Assembly (NCBI GenBank): GCA_002297935.1
Contig: DBLC01000176.1
Span: 25,014-84,947, forward strand
Reading direction: 5' to 3'
Length of the DNA: 59,934 bases
Source: Dialister sp. UBA734
GTDB taxonomy: Bacteria; Bacillota; Negativicutes; Veillonellales; Dialisteraceae
A program made the translations under genes and the position numbers. Positions within the stretch are counted from its first letter, which is position 1; every line of letters starts with the position of its first letter. The notes under the pieces are model-generated. The model was not told where the DNA came from and searched no databases. It was given only the letters and a program-made list of their open reading frames with translations. This document shows positions 41,500-50,599 of the stretch, piece by piece.

Positions 41500-41701
41500 A
41501 TTTTCTCTTGTATACTTCTATTCCTTTTGCTAAGTCTTCTCCGGTTTTTTCCCAGTCAGAAGACAATGCGTTATAGTCTGCGAGCTCTGGGCTCTTATTG
41601 CGAGGGTAATTGTAATGCGTTGCCCCTAAATCTAATACAGATGCTATGCTTAACAAGAAACCAGGCAATGCTTTGAATAACCTGAACGTTTTGCTTGCCA
41701 T
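41489..41701 (-). CDS. Small protein paired with DUF2335
   Basis: A 70-residue protein with a GGAGG site. The N-terminal segment (LPGFLLSIASVLDLG) is mildly hydrophobic; the rest is charged (SPELADYNALSSDWEKTGED). It precedes the DUF2335 gene and overlaps it, so they probably function together. No family recognised. Confidence 0.6.
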   Translation of the reverse strand: MASKTFRLFKALPGFLLSIASVLDLGATHYNYPRNKSPELADYNALSSDWEKTGEDLAKGIEVYKRKYGY

Positions 41702-41867
41702 TTTGTCCTCCAGTCATACCAACCATATGAATTCAATTAAATATATTTTTTATCATACCATACACTCAATATAGACATATGGCGATTTAGCAAAAACTTT
41801 TCATAGAAATAATAAAGGCCGCATGGAAGCACACTCTTCCAATGCGGCCTCTGGCCTCCTCAGAGGT

Positions 41868-41916
41868 CGATTTCCCCCATTTATTACCCCCATTTTCATG
41901 GGTGCAAATGGGTGAA
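41868..41916. other. Candidate integrase arm-binding sites, right end
   Basis: CGATTTCCCCCATTT (41868-41882), CCCCCATTT (41887-41895) and AAATGGGTGAA (41906-41916) mirror the motifs at 97-150. They lie between the moron genes and the attachment core. Confidence 0.5.
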
Positions 41917-41948
41917 TTCTATTTTGTCCGATATCATCGGGTAAATTC

Positions 41949-42024
41949 TGGTGCGTCTAGAGGGATTCGAACTCTCGACACCTGGTTCCGGAGACCAGTG
42001 CTCTATCCACTGAGCTATAGACGC
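41949..42024 (-). tRNA. tRNA-Arg (CCG), attachment site
   Basis: The minus strand folds as a cloverleaf: acceptor GCGTCTA / TAGACGC, D-arm AGCTCAGTGGATAGAGC, anticodon loop CTCCGGA (anticodon CCG), T-loop TTCGAAT, then A73 and an encoded CCA. Bases 41972-41993 (from the anticodon loop towards the T-arm) equal 1-22, the phage core. The 3' part left of 41972 is phage-supplied and restores a complete tRNA, which explains why integration is tolerated. Confidence 0.93.
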
Positions 42025-42056
42025 TTAACGAAGGTAATTATAACATAGAAAGACAA

Positions 42057-42098
42057 AATAAGGAAGACGAAATTTCTATTTCATCTTCCTTATTTTAA
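42057..42098. terminator. Terminator between tRNA and alr
   Basis: AATAAGGAAGACGAAAT and ATTTCATCTTCCTTATT form a long stem around TTCT, with T-rich flanks on both strands. It ends the alr transcript. Confidence 0.8.
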
Positions 42099-42125
42099 AT
42101 TTTCTTACATTCAGCTATGAAAAAA

Positions 42126-43226
42126 TTATTTTTCTACAAAAACTCTGGGGATACGCTTCAAATCGCAGAAGATTTCATGAGGAATAGTTTCAGCGGTGGT
42201 AGCGATTTCATCGACGGTGATTTCTTCATCGTCCTGTTTGCCCATGAGAACCACTTCATCGCCTGGCACGACGTCGTCATCCACAGCGACCATGAACTGG
42301 TCCATACAGATACGACCTACAATTGGGCAGCGTTTGCCATTAATGAGAACAACACCTTTGTTGGAAAGGCTTCTGTGATAGCCGTCAGCGTAACCGATCG
42401 GAACGGTAGCGGTCTTCATATCTTCTTTTGCTACATAGGTGCCGCCATAGCCGATAGCTTCTCCTTTGTGCAGGGTCTGTACGTGAGTGACATGACTGAT
42501 GACGCTCATGGCGTACTGCAGATCCAGTTTGTTTGTCATTACATCAGAAGGCTGTGGTCCGTACAGGATAATGCCCGGTCTTGCCAGATTGTGCCAGCTT
42601 CTGGGGATATCGATGACGCCAGCACTGTTAGCAGAAGAAATAACGAAATTTTCATCCACTGGCATATGGGAAATGGCTTCATCGAAACGGTCCAACTGTT
42701 TCAGAGCGGCATCTTTTTCTTTATGGTCGGCCGTAGCCATATGGGTAAAGGTGCCATGGGCATGAATGTGTGGATAGTTCTTCAGTTTTTCCAGGAGGGC
42801 CGGTACATCTTCTGGATGGGTGCCGATACGGTTCATACCGGTATCGATAGGAAGCATCACTTCGATGGTCTTCTTGGAAACAGCAGCGATGGCTTCCAAA
42901 GAATCCAGATCTACCGTGTCATCTACCGGCATAATCAGGTCTTTGTTAACCCCAATCGGCATATCTTCCGGCAGCGGAAGGCCCAAAACATAAATCGGGC
43001 AGGTAAATCCTGCATCACGAAGTTCAGCCCCTTCCTCTACACGAGCCACTGCCGCAGAAGTATAACCTTCTTCCAGGGCAATACGCAATGTTTCTTTCGC
43101 ACCGTGACCGTAAGCATTGGCTTTGACTACAGCCAGACAATTGACTTCTTTCGGCAAGTGCTGACGAATGACTCTCAAATTATGACGCAGTGCGTTCAGG
43201 TTGATTTCCATGTAAGAAACTGACAT
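42126..43226 (-). CDS. alr: Alanine racemase
   Basis: A 366-residue protein with the PLP-Lys motif AVVKANAYGHGAKE near residue 35, NSAGVIDIPRSWHNLARPGI, LYGPQP and the C-terminal beta domain with VGRICMDQFMV (Cys/Met/Asp). It interconverts L- and D-alanine in the cytoplasm for peptidoglycan. The gene next to the prophage is intact and shows no sign of disruption. Confidence 0.95.
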   Translation of the reverse strand: MSVSYMEINLNALRHNLRVIRQHLPKEVNCLAVVKANAYGHGAKETLRIALEEGYTSAAVARVEEGAELRDAGFTCPIYVLGLPLPEDMPIGVNKDLIMPVDDTVDLDSLEAIAAVSKKTIEVMLPIDTGMNRIGTHPEDVPALLEKLKNYPHIHAHGTFTHMATADHKEKDAALKQLDRFDEAISHMPVDENFVISSANSAGVIDIPRSWHNLARPGIILYGPQPSDVMTNKLDLQYAMSVISHVTHVQTLHKGEAIGYGGTYVAKEDMKTATVPIGYADGYHRSLSNKGVVLINGKRCPIVGRICMDQFMVAVDDDVVPGDEVVLMGKQDDEEITVDEIATTAETIPHEIFCDLKRIPRVFVEK

Positions 43227-43893
43227 TTTTATCCTCCCATTCTCTAGGACTACCAGGAGCGAATAGACTAAACTGATATGTAATATCCGTTGGATGCATA
43301 ATTAGGAATGAGGAGTTAGGAATGAGGAATGATGGAAGGGGCGCACAATTCATAAAACGCCCCAATACCCCTTTTTATATAAAAAGCTCTGCAGCACTTT
43401 TAAATTTGGTGTACCACACAACCATTTCTAAATTTTAACTTCTCACTTCTAACGAAAAAACATATGCCACTTAGTCAAAAAACAATATCACTCCATAGCA
43501 GACGCTACAATAAAAAAACACCTCACGCCCAAAAGACAGACGTTTCCGCCTGTTTTCTGAAGCCACGGTGCTTCTTTTATTCTTGTTCTTTTATAATAGC
43601 TCGATTGACTCAAAATGGCAATGCATAATTTAGAGATTTTAGTGTTGGCCCATGTCGATATTGGCGTACAATACATTTACCATAGATAGTGAAGGTTATA
43701 ATTCTGATGAATACATTGACCAAACAATGGAAATATACCTCCATTCACAAGGTTATAAAGAGTTAAAAGGGTTATGATTGTAACCTTTTATAACCTTTTT
43801 AACCCTGATGACAGCGATATAAGAATCTTGTTATGCACAAGAAATCAGTAGAATAATAACCTTTCTCCTACGCAATTCTCTTCATTCGCCTCA
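43227..43893. repeat. Intergenic repeats between alr and hemW
   Basis: A 667-base non-coding gap. It holds GGAATGAGGA-type direct repeats and a GGGGCGCACAATTCAT...ACGCCCC element near 43305-43375, a small-RNA candidate (43511-43621) and a copy of the GGTTATAAAG/GGGTTATG repeat family (43750-43870). Confidence 0.6.
43511..43621 (-). ncRNA. Candidate small RNA with sigma-70-like promoter
   Basis: On the minus strand TTGCCA (43616-43621), a 17-base spacer and TATTAT (43593-43598) are followed by two hairpins, GAAGC-ACCGTG-GCTTC (43559-43574) and ACAGGCGGAAACGTCTGT (43536-43553), and seven T (43512-43518). The loop base CACC could pair with GGTG just before the T-run, as in a pseudoknot. Length about 75 bases. 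It matches no RNA family I know. Confidence 0.45.
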
Positions 43894-45036
43894 TCATTCC
43901 TCATCGAACAAAAACTGCTCAAACACGAAATTGCCCATGGCCGCCCCATGATAGGTCAGGAAGAGATGACCTGCTTCCTCTTTTAGCATATTTCGTTTTT
44001 TGAGCCTGTCAATGGCTTCTTGATACCAACAGGAAATGGGCTTCCCATAGCGCTTCTGAAAATCGGCCAAAGGGATCCCTTCTTTCATGCGAAGGTGCAA
44101 GAAACAGTATTCTTCCATTTCGTCTTTCATGGATAATTCTTCTCGTTCTTCCTGTGGCAGATGTCCCGAGAGAAGCTCTTTCTCATAGAGACGCACCCCC
44201 GGTGTATTTTCCATCCGAGTATGACCGATGCGAGAGGCCGCCGCCGGACCGAGGCCCAGGTAATCGTCTAGTTCCCAATATTTCTGGTTATGCCTGGACC
44301 GATAGCCTTTCCTGGCGAAGCTGGAGATTTCGTATCGTTCCAACCCATAGTGGGGGAGCATACGGCACATGGCCTGGTACATGGCCCAACTTTCCTCTTC
44401 GGTGGGACGAGGGAGTTTTCCTTGCTCTGCCAATTGAGAGAACCTGGTCCCCTCTTCCAAAATCAAACTGTAAATGGACATGTGATTCACCGGCAGGTGG
44501 ACCGCCCAGCGGATACTTTTTTCGAAATCCGTTATGGTCTGTCCCGGCAGTTCATACATGAGATCGATGCTGATATTTTGAAAGCCCATCCGATAGGCTC
44601 GCTTCACTGCCTGCTCCGCTTCTTTTGCCGTATGGAGACGACCAATTTTTTGAAGCAGTTTGTCATCATGGGATTGCACGCCTACCGAAATGCGATTGAT
44701 TCCTAGGGCATAGGCATTCCGCAAATAGGATTCACTCATATCACAGGGATTCATTTCCATAGTGATTTCTGCATCTTTGGAAATAGAGAAATGCTGCCGA
44801 AGGGTTTTCAAAATGGCTGCCAGTTGGTTTTCCGATAGCGAAGAAGGCGTTCCGCCTCCCAAGTACACCGTATCACAAATTCGGTCTTGGAAGGGAACGC
44901 TCTTTTTTTCTATTTCCAATTGCAAAGCCTGGACAAATCGCTCCGTGGGCTTTCTCCCAATCGAATAGAAGCCGCAGTATCCACAGCGGCTTCTACAAAA
45001 GGGAATATGCAGATAAATTCCCAAATTTTTAGTCAT
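43894..45036 (-). CDS. hemW: HemW radical SAM haem chaperone
   Basis: A 380-residue protein with IYLHIPFCRSRCGYCGFYS, the CxxxCxxC cluster at residues 14-21, GGGTPSSL, and the RISVGVQSHDDKLLQKIGR and DLMYELPGQT motifs. HemW transfers haem and resembles oxygen-independent coproporphyrinogen oxidase but is HemW-like (paired with lepA). Its start overlaps the lepA stop by eight bases, the common lepA-hemW operon. Confidence 0.92.
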   Translation of the reverse strand: MTKNLGIYLHIPFCRSRCGYCGFYSIGRKPTERFVQALQLEIEKKSVPFQDRICDTVYLGGGTPSSLSENQLAAILKTLRQHFSISKDAEITMEMNPCDMSESYLRNAYALGINRISVGVQSHDDKLLQKIGRLHTAKEAEQAVKRAYRMGFQNISIDLMYELPGQTITDFEKSIRWAVHLPVNHMSIYSLILEEGTRFSQLAEQGKLPRPTEEESWAMYQAMCRMLPHYGLERYEISSFARKGYRSRHNQKYWELDDYLGLGPAAASRIGHTRMENTPGVRLYEKELLSGHLPQEEREELSMKDEMEEYCFLHLRMKEGIPLADFQKRYGKPISCWYQEAIDRLKKRNMLKEEAGHLFLTYHGAAMGNFVFEQFLFDEE

Positions 45037-46825
45037 CTTTTAATACCGCCATGAAGGCTTCCTGTGGGATTTCTACGCTCCCCACCTGCTTCATGCGCTT
45101 CTTGCCTTCCTTCTGTTTTTCCAGCAGTTTCTTCTTACGAGATACGTCGCCGCCATAGCACTTGGCCAATACGTCCTTTTTGTAGGCTTTGATGGTTTCA
45201 CGGGCGATAATCTTGCTTCCAATAGCTGCCTGAATGGGCACTTCGAACTGCTGACGAGGGATGATTTCTTTCAATTTCTGAGCCAGCACGCGACCACGAG
45301 CGGCGGCATTGCTGCGATGGACGATGATAGACAGCGCATCAATCAGGTCTCCATTGAGGAGAATATCCAACTTCACCGCATCGGTCTTCTGGTAGCCCGC
45401 CAGCTGGTAGTCCAGCGATGCATAGCCTTTGGTGGAAGATTTCAATTTATCAAAGAAATCGAAAATAATTTCCGACAGCGGAATCTTGTAAGACAAATCC
45501 ACACGGGTTTCATCCAAGTATGTCATGGTCTGGAATTCGCCACGGCGATTCTGCACCAATTCCATCACATTGCCTACCATATCGGAGGGCACCAGGATTT
45601 CCACCTTCGCCACTGGTTCTTCGATGTGTTCAATCTTCGTCATCGGTGGCAGTTCCGCCGGATTGTCCACCGGCACCATTTCTCCATCGGTTTTGTACAC
45701 ATGGTAAATAACAGACGGGGCAGTGGTGATGAGTTTCAGCTTATATTCTCGCTCCAACCGTTCCTGCACCACATCCATATGGAGCAATCCCAAGAAGCCG
45801 CAGCGGAACCCGAAGCCCAAGGCCTGGGATGTTTCCGGTACATATTCCAATGCCGCATCATTGAGTTGCAATTTTTCCAGGGCCACTTTCAGATTGTCAT
45901 AATCTTTACTTTCAATCGGGTAGAGGCCACAGAATACCATAGGCAGTGCTTTACGATATCCTGGAAGGGCTTCTTTTGCTCCATTTTCTGCAGTAGTGAT
46001 AGTGTCCCCCACTTCGCAGTCAGACACCGTCTTGATACTGGCAGCCACATAGCCTACGGAGCCGCAAGTGAGCACGTCACAAGGTTTCGGGAAGGGGGAG
46101 AAATAGCCCACTTCGGTGACGGTATACACTTTGCCAGAGGCCATCATGCGGATATTCATGCCCGGACGGATTTCCCCATCTTTCACACGCACGTATGCAA
46201 TGGCTCCTTTGTAGGAATCAAAAATGGAATCGAATACCAGACAGCGAAGCGGATCTTTGCTATGGTCTTCCGGCGGCGGTACCTGCTCCACAATGCGCTT
46301 CAGCACTTCTTCCACATTCTGCCCGGTCTTGGCACTGACCGGAATCGCATCGGACATATCGAGGCCAATGACATTTTCTACTTCCTTCTTCACTCGCTCC
46401 ACATCGGCACTGGGAAGGTCTACTTTGTTGATGACCGGAATGATTTCCAAATCGTGGTCCAAGGCCAAGTATACATTGGCCAACGTCTGGGCCTGCACGC
46501 CCTGGGTGGCATCGATGATGAGAATGGCCCCTTCACACGCAGAGAGACTGCGGGACACTTCGTAATTGAAATCCACATGCCCTGGGGTGTCAATGAGATT
46601 CAATTCATAGGTTTCCCCATCTTCATAGGTATAATTCAAACGGACAGACTGTTCTTTGATGGTAATCCCACGTTCTCTTTCCAATTCCATGGTATCCAAA
46701 ATCTGGGCTTCCATATCTCTCTTCTGCACCGTGCCGGTGAGTTCGATGAGACGGTCTGCCAAAGTGGACTTCCCGTGGTCAATGTGGGCAATAATAGAAA
46801 AATTCCTGATATGCTCTGTATCCAT
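45029..46825 (-). CDS. lepA: Elongation factor 4
   Basis: A 598-residue GTPase. IAHIDHGKSTLADRLIELTG (G1), DTPGHVDFNYEVSRS (G3) and INKVDLPSADVERV (G4), then the LepA-specific C-terminal domain with GGDVSRKKKLLEKQKEGKKR. It back-translocates stalled ribosomes. It forms an operon with hemW. Confidence 0.96.
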   Translation of the reverse strand: MDTEHIRNFSIIAHIDHGKSTLADRLIELTGTVQKRDMEAQILDTMELERERGITIKEQSVRLNYTYEDGETYELNLIDTPGHVDFNYEVSRSLSACEGAILIIDATQGVQAQTLANVYLALDHDLEIIPVINKVDLPSADVERVKKEVENVIGLDMSDAIPVSAKTGQNVEEVLKRIVEQVPPPEDHSKDPLRCLVFDSIFDSYKGAIAYVRVKDGEIRPGMNIRMMASGKVYTVTEVGYFSPFPKPCDVLTCGSVGYVAASIKTVSDCEVGDTITTAENGAKEALPGYRKALPMVFCGLYPIESKDYDNLKVALEKLQLNDAALEYVPETSQALGFGFRCGFLGLLHMDVVQERLEREYKLKLITTAPSVIYHVYKTDGEMVPVDNPAELPPMTKIEHIEEPVAKVEILVPSDMVGNVMELVQNRRGEFQTMTYLDETRVDLSYKIPLSEIIFDFFDKLKSSTKGYASLDYQLAGYQKTDAVKLDILLNGDLIDALSIIVHRSNAAARGRVLAQKLKEIIPRQQFEVPIQAAIGSKIIARETIKAYKKDVLAKCYGGDVSRKKKLLEKQKEGKKRMKQVGSVEIPQEAFMAVLKDD

Positions 46826-47239
46826 GGTGACTCCTTAATGTATCGAAATATTGTTATAGTTAGTTTCTGTATCATTATATCATACTTAACAGGAAATCAT
46901 TACATCATTTCTATGAAATGTGTGATACGAAATACATGATACAGATAAGAACAATGCACTTTGATTTCTTATTTCACGGAGGTTACTCAGGTTTCTCGAA
47001 TGAGATGATAAAGGCATAGTCTATTAGAACATTAAAAATTCAAATGAAATCATTCTTTTAAAAATAAAACAGTCCCCAGTTTTCCCTAGAGGCTGTTTTA
47101 TTGGTCTTATATGTTTTGAAAAGAAGCAGCATTTGCTTTTCGATAATCGGCACACTCGAGGAACCTTTAGAACCCTCAGAACCTTGAGAACCCTGAGCAA
47201 CCTGAGTCACCTGAGCAACTTTAGCAGCCTAAGCAACCT
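46826..47239. repeat. Intergenic region with terminator and 9-bp repeats
   Basis: A 414-base gap. It contains a perfect ten-base inverted repeat AATAAAACAG / CTGTTTTATT (47063-47102), a bidirectional terminator, and about nine tandem 9-base units of the type GAACCTTGA, GCAACCTGA (47157-47240) just after the DAHP synthase gene. No gene is seen. Confidence 0.65.
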
Positions 47240-48271
47240 TTATACCAATTCTGCCAATTCGAGAATCAGTTTTTCACTCTTTGCCCATCCCAGGCAGGGG
47301 TCGGTGATGGATTTGCCGTAAACGCCTTCGCCAATCTTCTGGTTGCCGTCTTTGATGTAGCTTTCAATCATGAGGCCTTTCACGATATGACGGATATCTT
47401 CCGAATAGGCACGGCTGGCCATGACGTCTTTGGCGATACGAATCTGTTCCATGTATTTCTTGCCCGAATTGTTATGGTTGCAATCCACCACGATAGCCGG
47501 GTTAGCCAAAGTCCGTTCCTGGTACATATCCAGCACTTTTCGAATATTTTCATAGTGATAGTTCGGCATGCTGGTACCAAAGTGATTCACGTAGCCACGA
47601 AGGATGGCATGGGCCAGTGGATTGCCTGTGGTGTGTACTTCCCATCCGTGGAAAAGGAAATCCTGTTCATTCTGTGCCGCTTCGATGGAATTCATCATGA
47701 CAGACAAATCACCGGATGTGGGGTTCTTCATGCCCACTGGAATGCCTGCCCCGCTGGCAATCATGCGGTGCAACTGATCTTCTACCGAACGGGCACCGAT
47801 GGCACCATAAGAAAGCAGGTCCGACAGGTAGCGGTGGTTTTCTGGATAGAGAATTTCTTCAGCGCAGGTGAAGCCGGTCTGTTCAATCACATGAACATGC
47901 ATGCGGCGAATGGCTTTGATGCCTTCCATCATGTTTTCATTGCCTTCCGGATCGGGCTGGTGCAGCATACCTTTGTATCCTTTGCCGATGGTTCTTGGCT
48001 TATTGGTGTACACCCGCGGCACGATGAAAATTTTATCTTTCACCTGGTCTTGTACTTTCGCCAGGCGGGTGCAGTAATCCAATACAGCCGGTTCATTGTC
48101 TGCCGAGCAAGGCCCGATAATGAGTAGCATCCGGTCATCTTTCCCGGTCATGATGTCATGAATTTCCTGGTCTCTCTGGTCTTTCAGTTTTTGAAATTCC
48201 GGCTTTAAGGGAATTTCGTGTTTGATTTCCTGTGGTTCCGGCAACTTCCGGACGAATTTCATTTGTTCCAT
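47240..48271 (-). CDS. DAHP synthase (class I)
   Basis: About 343 residues from ATG 48271 (GGGAGAG site). Patterns MLLIIGPCSADNEPAVLDYC, YTNKPRTIGKGYKGMLHQPD, GAIGARSVEDQLHRMIASG and VVDCNHNNSGKKYMEQIRIA identify the class I (AroG/F/H-like) 3-deoxy-D-arabino-heptulosonate 7-phosphate synthase, first enzyme of aromatic amino acid synthesis. The length matches AroFGH. Confidence 0.94.
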   Translation of the reverse strand: MEQMKFVRKLPEPQEIKHEIPLKPEFQKLKDQRDQEIHDIMTGKDDRMLLIIGPCSADNEPAVLDYCTRLAKVQDQVKDKIFIVPRVYTNKPRTIGKGYKGMLHQPDPEGNENMMEGIKAIRRMHVHVIEQTGFTCAEEILYPENHRYLSDLLSYGAIGARSVEDQLHRMIASGAGIPVGMKNPTSGDLSVMMNSIEAAQNEQDFLFHGWEVHTTGNPLAHAILRGYVNHFGTSMPNYHYENIRKVLDMYQERTLANPAIVVDCNHNNSGKKYMEQIRIAKDVMASRAYSEDIRHIVKGLMIESYIKDGNQKIGEGVYGKSITDPCLGWAKSEKLILELAELV

Positions 48272-48324
48272 ATGTATCTCTCCCATTTCGTATATATATC
48301 TTTAGGTATTCATTATGTGCAGTG

Positions 48325-48525
48325 CTAAGGGTTATGATTGTGCCTTTTCCCTTATCTAACAAAGAGATAATTCTATAGCAACTAGGTTATAAAAGGTTAT
48401 ACAGGGTTATGAATCATGCCAAAGCATGTAACCTTTCATAACCTTTTTAACCTCGACACTTTGTCAAATTTTATTTGTTAGACTAAGTAAGAAGCAGAAT
48501 AATAACCTTTAGGCTAACTCTCTTC
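48325..48525. repeat. GGTTATAAAG repeat family, copy 2
   Basis: Fills the gap between the DAHP synthase and the TIGR04076 gene. It contains GGTTATAAAAGGTTATACAGGG, matching CATAACCTTTTTAACC, TTGTTAGA and CAGAATAATAACCTT in the order seen in 43750-43870 and 51771-51905. (Only the last part of each motif is quoted.). Confidence 0.65.
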
Positions 48526-48537
48526 CAGCACAAATTT

Positions 48538-48807
48538 CTACTTTTCAATTTCAATTTTAAATACATTAATCGTCTCCACATCCGGGCAGCAGAAGAGGGC
48601 GGTACCTTTTTCTTGGCCTGGCTGGGGAATGTCTCCGCCGTAGCGAAGAATGTCTATGTACGGAAAAGCCACGTGCATGGCCATGGGGCACAGGTTTCCT
48701 CGTTCTGTATCGAAATCCCAGCTGTCTCCTACCCGATGGCCCCGATGACAGGGACAAGGACCTTTGCGATCCACGCAGGTGATTTTAATTTTCGGCCGTC
48801 TTGGCAT
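48538..48807 (-). CDS. TIGR04076-like small protein
   Basis: About 89 residues from ATG 48807 (GGAGGTGATC site; overlaps preceding stop as TGATG). It has CPCHRGHRVGDSWDFDTERG, LCPMAMHVAFPYIDILRYGG and ALFCCPDVETINVFKIE, the TIGR04076 pattern with paired Cys. The function of this family is unknown; it is often linked to redox or cofactor genes. Here it follows a vitamin B6 kinase. Confidence 0.8.
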   Translation of the reverse strand: MPRRPKIKITCVDRKGPCPCHRGHRVGDSWDFDTERGNLCPMAMHVAFPYIDILRYGGDIPQPGQEKGTALFCCPDVETINVFKIEIEK

Positions 48808-49625
48808 CAGTCGATCACCTCCAGGCACGTTTCGATCGGAATGCCTTTGAAAGTATCCTGGTTATCCATATTTCTCAGAATCATTTCCCGCACGGCCTGC
48901 ATGGCTTTGACGGTCGCATCTTCCATATCTTTTCCGAGAAGCACATCGCCCATGAAAATAGAGGAAAAAATATCCCCTGTACCAGGGAAACGGACCGGAA
49001 TGAGGTCGAAAGGCAAAAGGAAATAGGATTCCTTCTTCGCATCGTAGCCAGCCACCACATCGGCACCGTCTACTTTTGCACTGGTAATGACCACAGAACC
49101 ACCACTGATGGCGTGTAATTTTTGCAATAACTCTTGAATTTCTCCCTTTGACGTTCCCTTTTCTTCATAAGCCGTTCCAGTCAAAAGGGCCGCTTCTGTA
49201 TAATTGGGCACCATGTAGTCTGCTTGGGCAATCAGCTTCCGCATTTCCTTTACGGTCTCATCGGTGAGGCCATTGTACAAATGCCCCTCATCGCCCATGA
49301 TCGGATCTACAAAAATTTGCGTACCGGCGGCTCTTTGTTTTTGACAATAGGCCGCGATTCGATTGGCTTGCCGTTCTGACACAATAAAGCCAGTCGAAAT
49401 GGCATCAAAGGTAAATCCCAATTCTTCCCATACTTGTAACGTATTCTCCATGAAATCCGTGGTGTCCTGGATTTCAAATTTACCGTAATCAAGCGTATTC
49501 GATACCAATGCGGTGGGCAAATTGTAGGTGTAATGCCCCATATGAGACAACACCGGCATCATTGCTGCTAAAGCCACTTTCCCATAACCGGGAAGATCGT
49601 TCACCAGCAAAATCTGTTTTCCCAT
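48807..49625 (-). CDS. Pyridoxal/pyridoxamine kinase-like protein
   Basis: About 272 residues from ATG 49625 (GGAGGATGG site). LLVNDLPGYGKVALAAMMPV, ALVSNTLDY, IFVDPIMGDEGHLYNG, and the catalytic region RFPGTGDIFSSIFMGDVLLG (GTGD with Asp) define the PdxK/PdxY ribokinase-like family. It phosphorylates vitamin B6 forms to PLP precursors, which alr needs. Confidence 0.88.
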   Translation of the reverse strand: MGKQILLVNDLPGYGKVALAAMMPVLSHMGHYTYNLPTALVSNTLDYGKFEIQDTTDFMENTLQVWEELGFTFDAISTGFIVSERQANRIAAYCQKQRAAGTQIFVDPIMGDEGHLYNGLTDETVKEMRKLIAQADYMVPNYTEAALLTGTAYEEKGTSKGEIQELLQKLHAISGGSVVITSAKVDGADVVAGYDAKKESYFLLPFDLIPVRFPGTGDIFSSIFMGDVLLGKDMEDATVKAMQAVREMILRNMDNQDTFKGIPIETCLEVID

Positions 49626-49694
49626 GCTACCATCCTCCTGTTCGTTAGTATTTATACATTCTATCATACTTTAGCAGAAATCGATATGACTAGA

Positions 49695-49853
49695 GTGCGT
49701 AATGCGAAATGCGTAGTGCGTAATGATGGAAGGGGCGCATCAAATCATATAGCGCCACAATACCCCTTTTTTATATTTTAAAAGTCTTTGCGGCGCTATA
49801 TGAATTGTGCGCCGCTACCTTCATTACGCACTACGCACTTCGCATTACGCATT
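49695..49853. repeat. Long inverted repeat element
   Basis: GTGCGTAATGCGAAATGCG and repeats with ATGATGGAAGGGGCGCA on the left pair with GCGCCGCTACCTTCATTACG and GCACTTCGCATTACGC on the right, forming a stem of about 60 bases around a poly-T/A loop. The structure resembles a MITE or a large palindromic repeat. Related shorter pieces are near 43330, 51910 and 55900. Confidence 0.65.
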
Positions 49854-49854
49854 C

Positions 49855-49887
49855 AAAAAACGCCATGCCTCTTTGTAAGGCATGGCG
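49855..49887 (-). terminator. Terminator of coiled-coil gene
   Basis: CGCCATGCC / GGCATGGCG (49861-49869 with 49879-49887), followed on minus by TTTTTTG. A strong rho-independent terminator. Confidence 0.9.
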
Positions 49888-49895
49888 GCAAATGG

Positions 49896-50297
49896 CTACA
49901 GTTTCAGTCCTGCTTTTTTCAGTGCTTTGAATGTATAGTCCAAAATATTGTACAGCGTTTCTCCGTCTTCTACGTTGAGCTGTTTGGGATTCATCTTCTT
50001 GACATCCTGGTAGTAGAAACCAAGTTTCTTTTCCAGTCCTCTCAATGTTTCCTGGTTCTCACCCGCTTCGGCTTGGAATTCTTTTTCTTCCTGCAGCAAC
50101 GATTCCATTTGGAAAATTTTCTCCTGCAACTTTTCATTGTCTGCCTGCAGGGCTTCCACGGTCAGTACCAAGCCTTCGTTGTCATCCCGTTCTTGAGACA
50201 AATTGAGCTGCAAACTTTCGATGGTTCCCCGAAGGGTTTCTATCAACTGTGTGGTTACTTCCAATGTTTTCAACGTTTCATTCTGTTTTTCCATCAT
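49896..50297 (-). CDS. Coiled-coil protein
   Basis: A 133-residue soluble coiled coil. It runs from residue 10 to about 90 (LEVTTQLIETLRGTIESLQL, DNEKLQEKIFQMESLLQEEK), then a short conserved-looking end (KKMNPKQLNVEDGETLYNIL). No signal or membrane segment and no known family. Confidence 0.65.
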   Translation of the reverse strand: MMEKQNETLKTLEVTTQLIETLRGTIESLQLNLSQERDDNEGLVLTVEALQADNEKLQEKIFQMESLLQEEKEFQAEAGENQETLRGLEKKLGFYYQDVKKMNPKQLNVEDGETLYNILDYTFKALKKAGLKL

Positions 50298-50559
50298 TCC
50301 ACCTCACTGTTTATACAACTTCAGTACAGTCTCCTGCAAAAGATTCTCGCTCCATTGAAAATCTAATAAATTTCTCGGAGAAAATCTTTTAATATACTGA
50401 ATCATCGCTATTGCCAAACGCCAATACCGTTTGAGAATCACTCCTATCATATCGCTAGTGCGAGCTATCCCCCTGCCCCCTTCCAAAGGAAGAGGGTTAC
50501 CGCCAGTGCCTCTGCGGATAGAGTCATATTTCCCAATCCCTAGGGCCTAGTTACTAATC

Positions 50560-50583
50560 CCTCAAATCCCAGTCACCAGTCAC
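50560..50583. repeat. GACTGG repeat also found in the prophage
   Basis: The minus strand reads GGTGACTGGTGACTGGG, followed by TAACTAGGCCCTAGG. A close version occurs in the prophage at about 38630-38670, showing that this intergenic repeat is shared by both. Confidence 0.55.
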
Positions 50584-50599
50584 CTTCATTGTACCACAC

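Noticed and set aside
42117..43223. 368-codon open frame on plus
   Set aside because: Mirror of the alanine racemase gene; no ribosome site or recognisable domain.
45317..46939. 540-codon open frame on plus
   Set aside because: It is wholly antisense to lepA, which has clear GTPase motifs; the protein has no family pattern and is a codon-bias shadow.
47157..47240. CRISPR array
   Set aside because: The 9-base units are contiguous without spacers and no cas genes are present.
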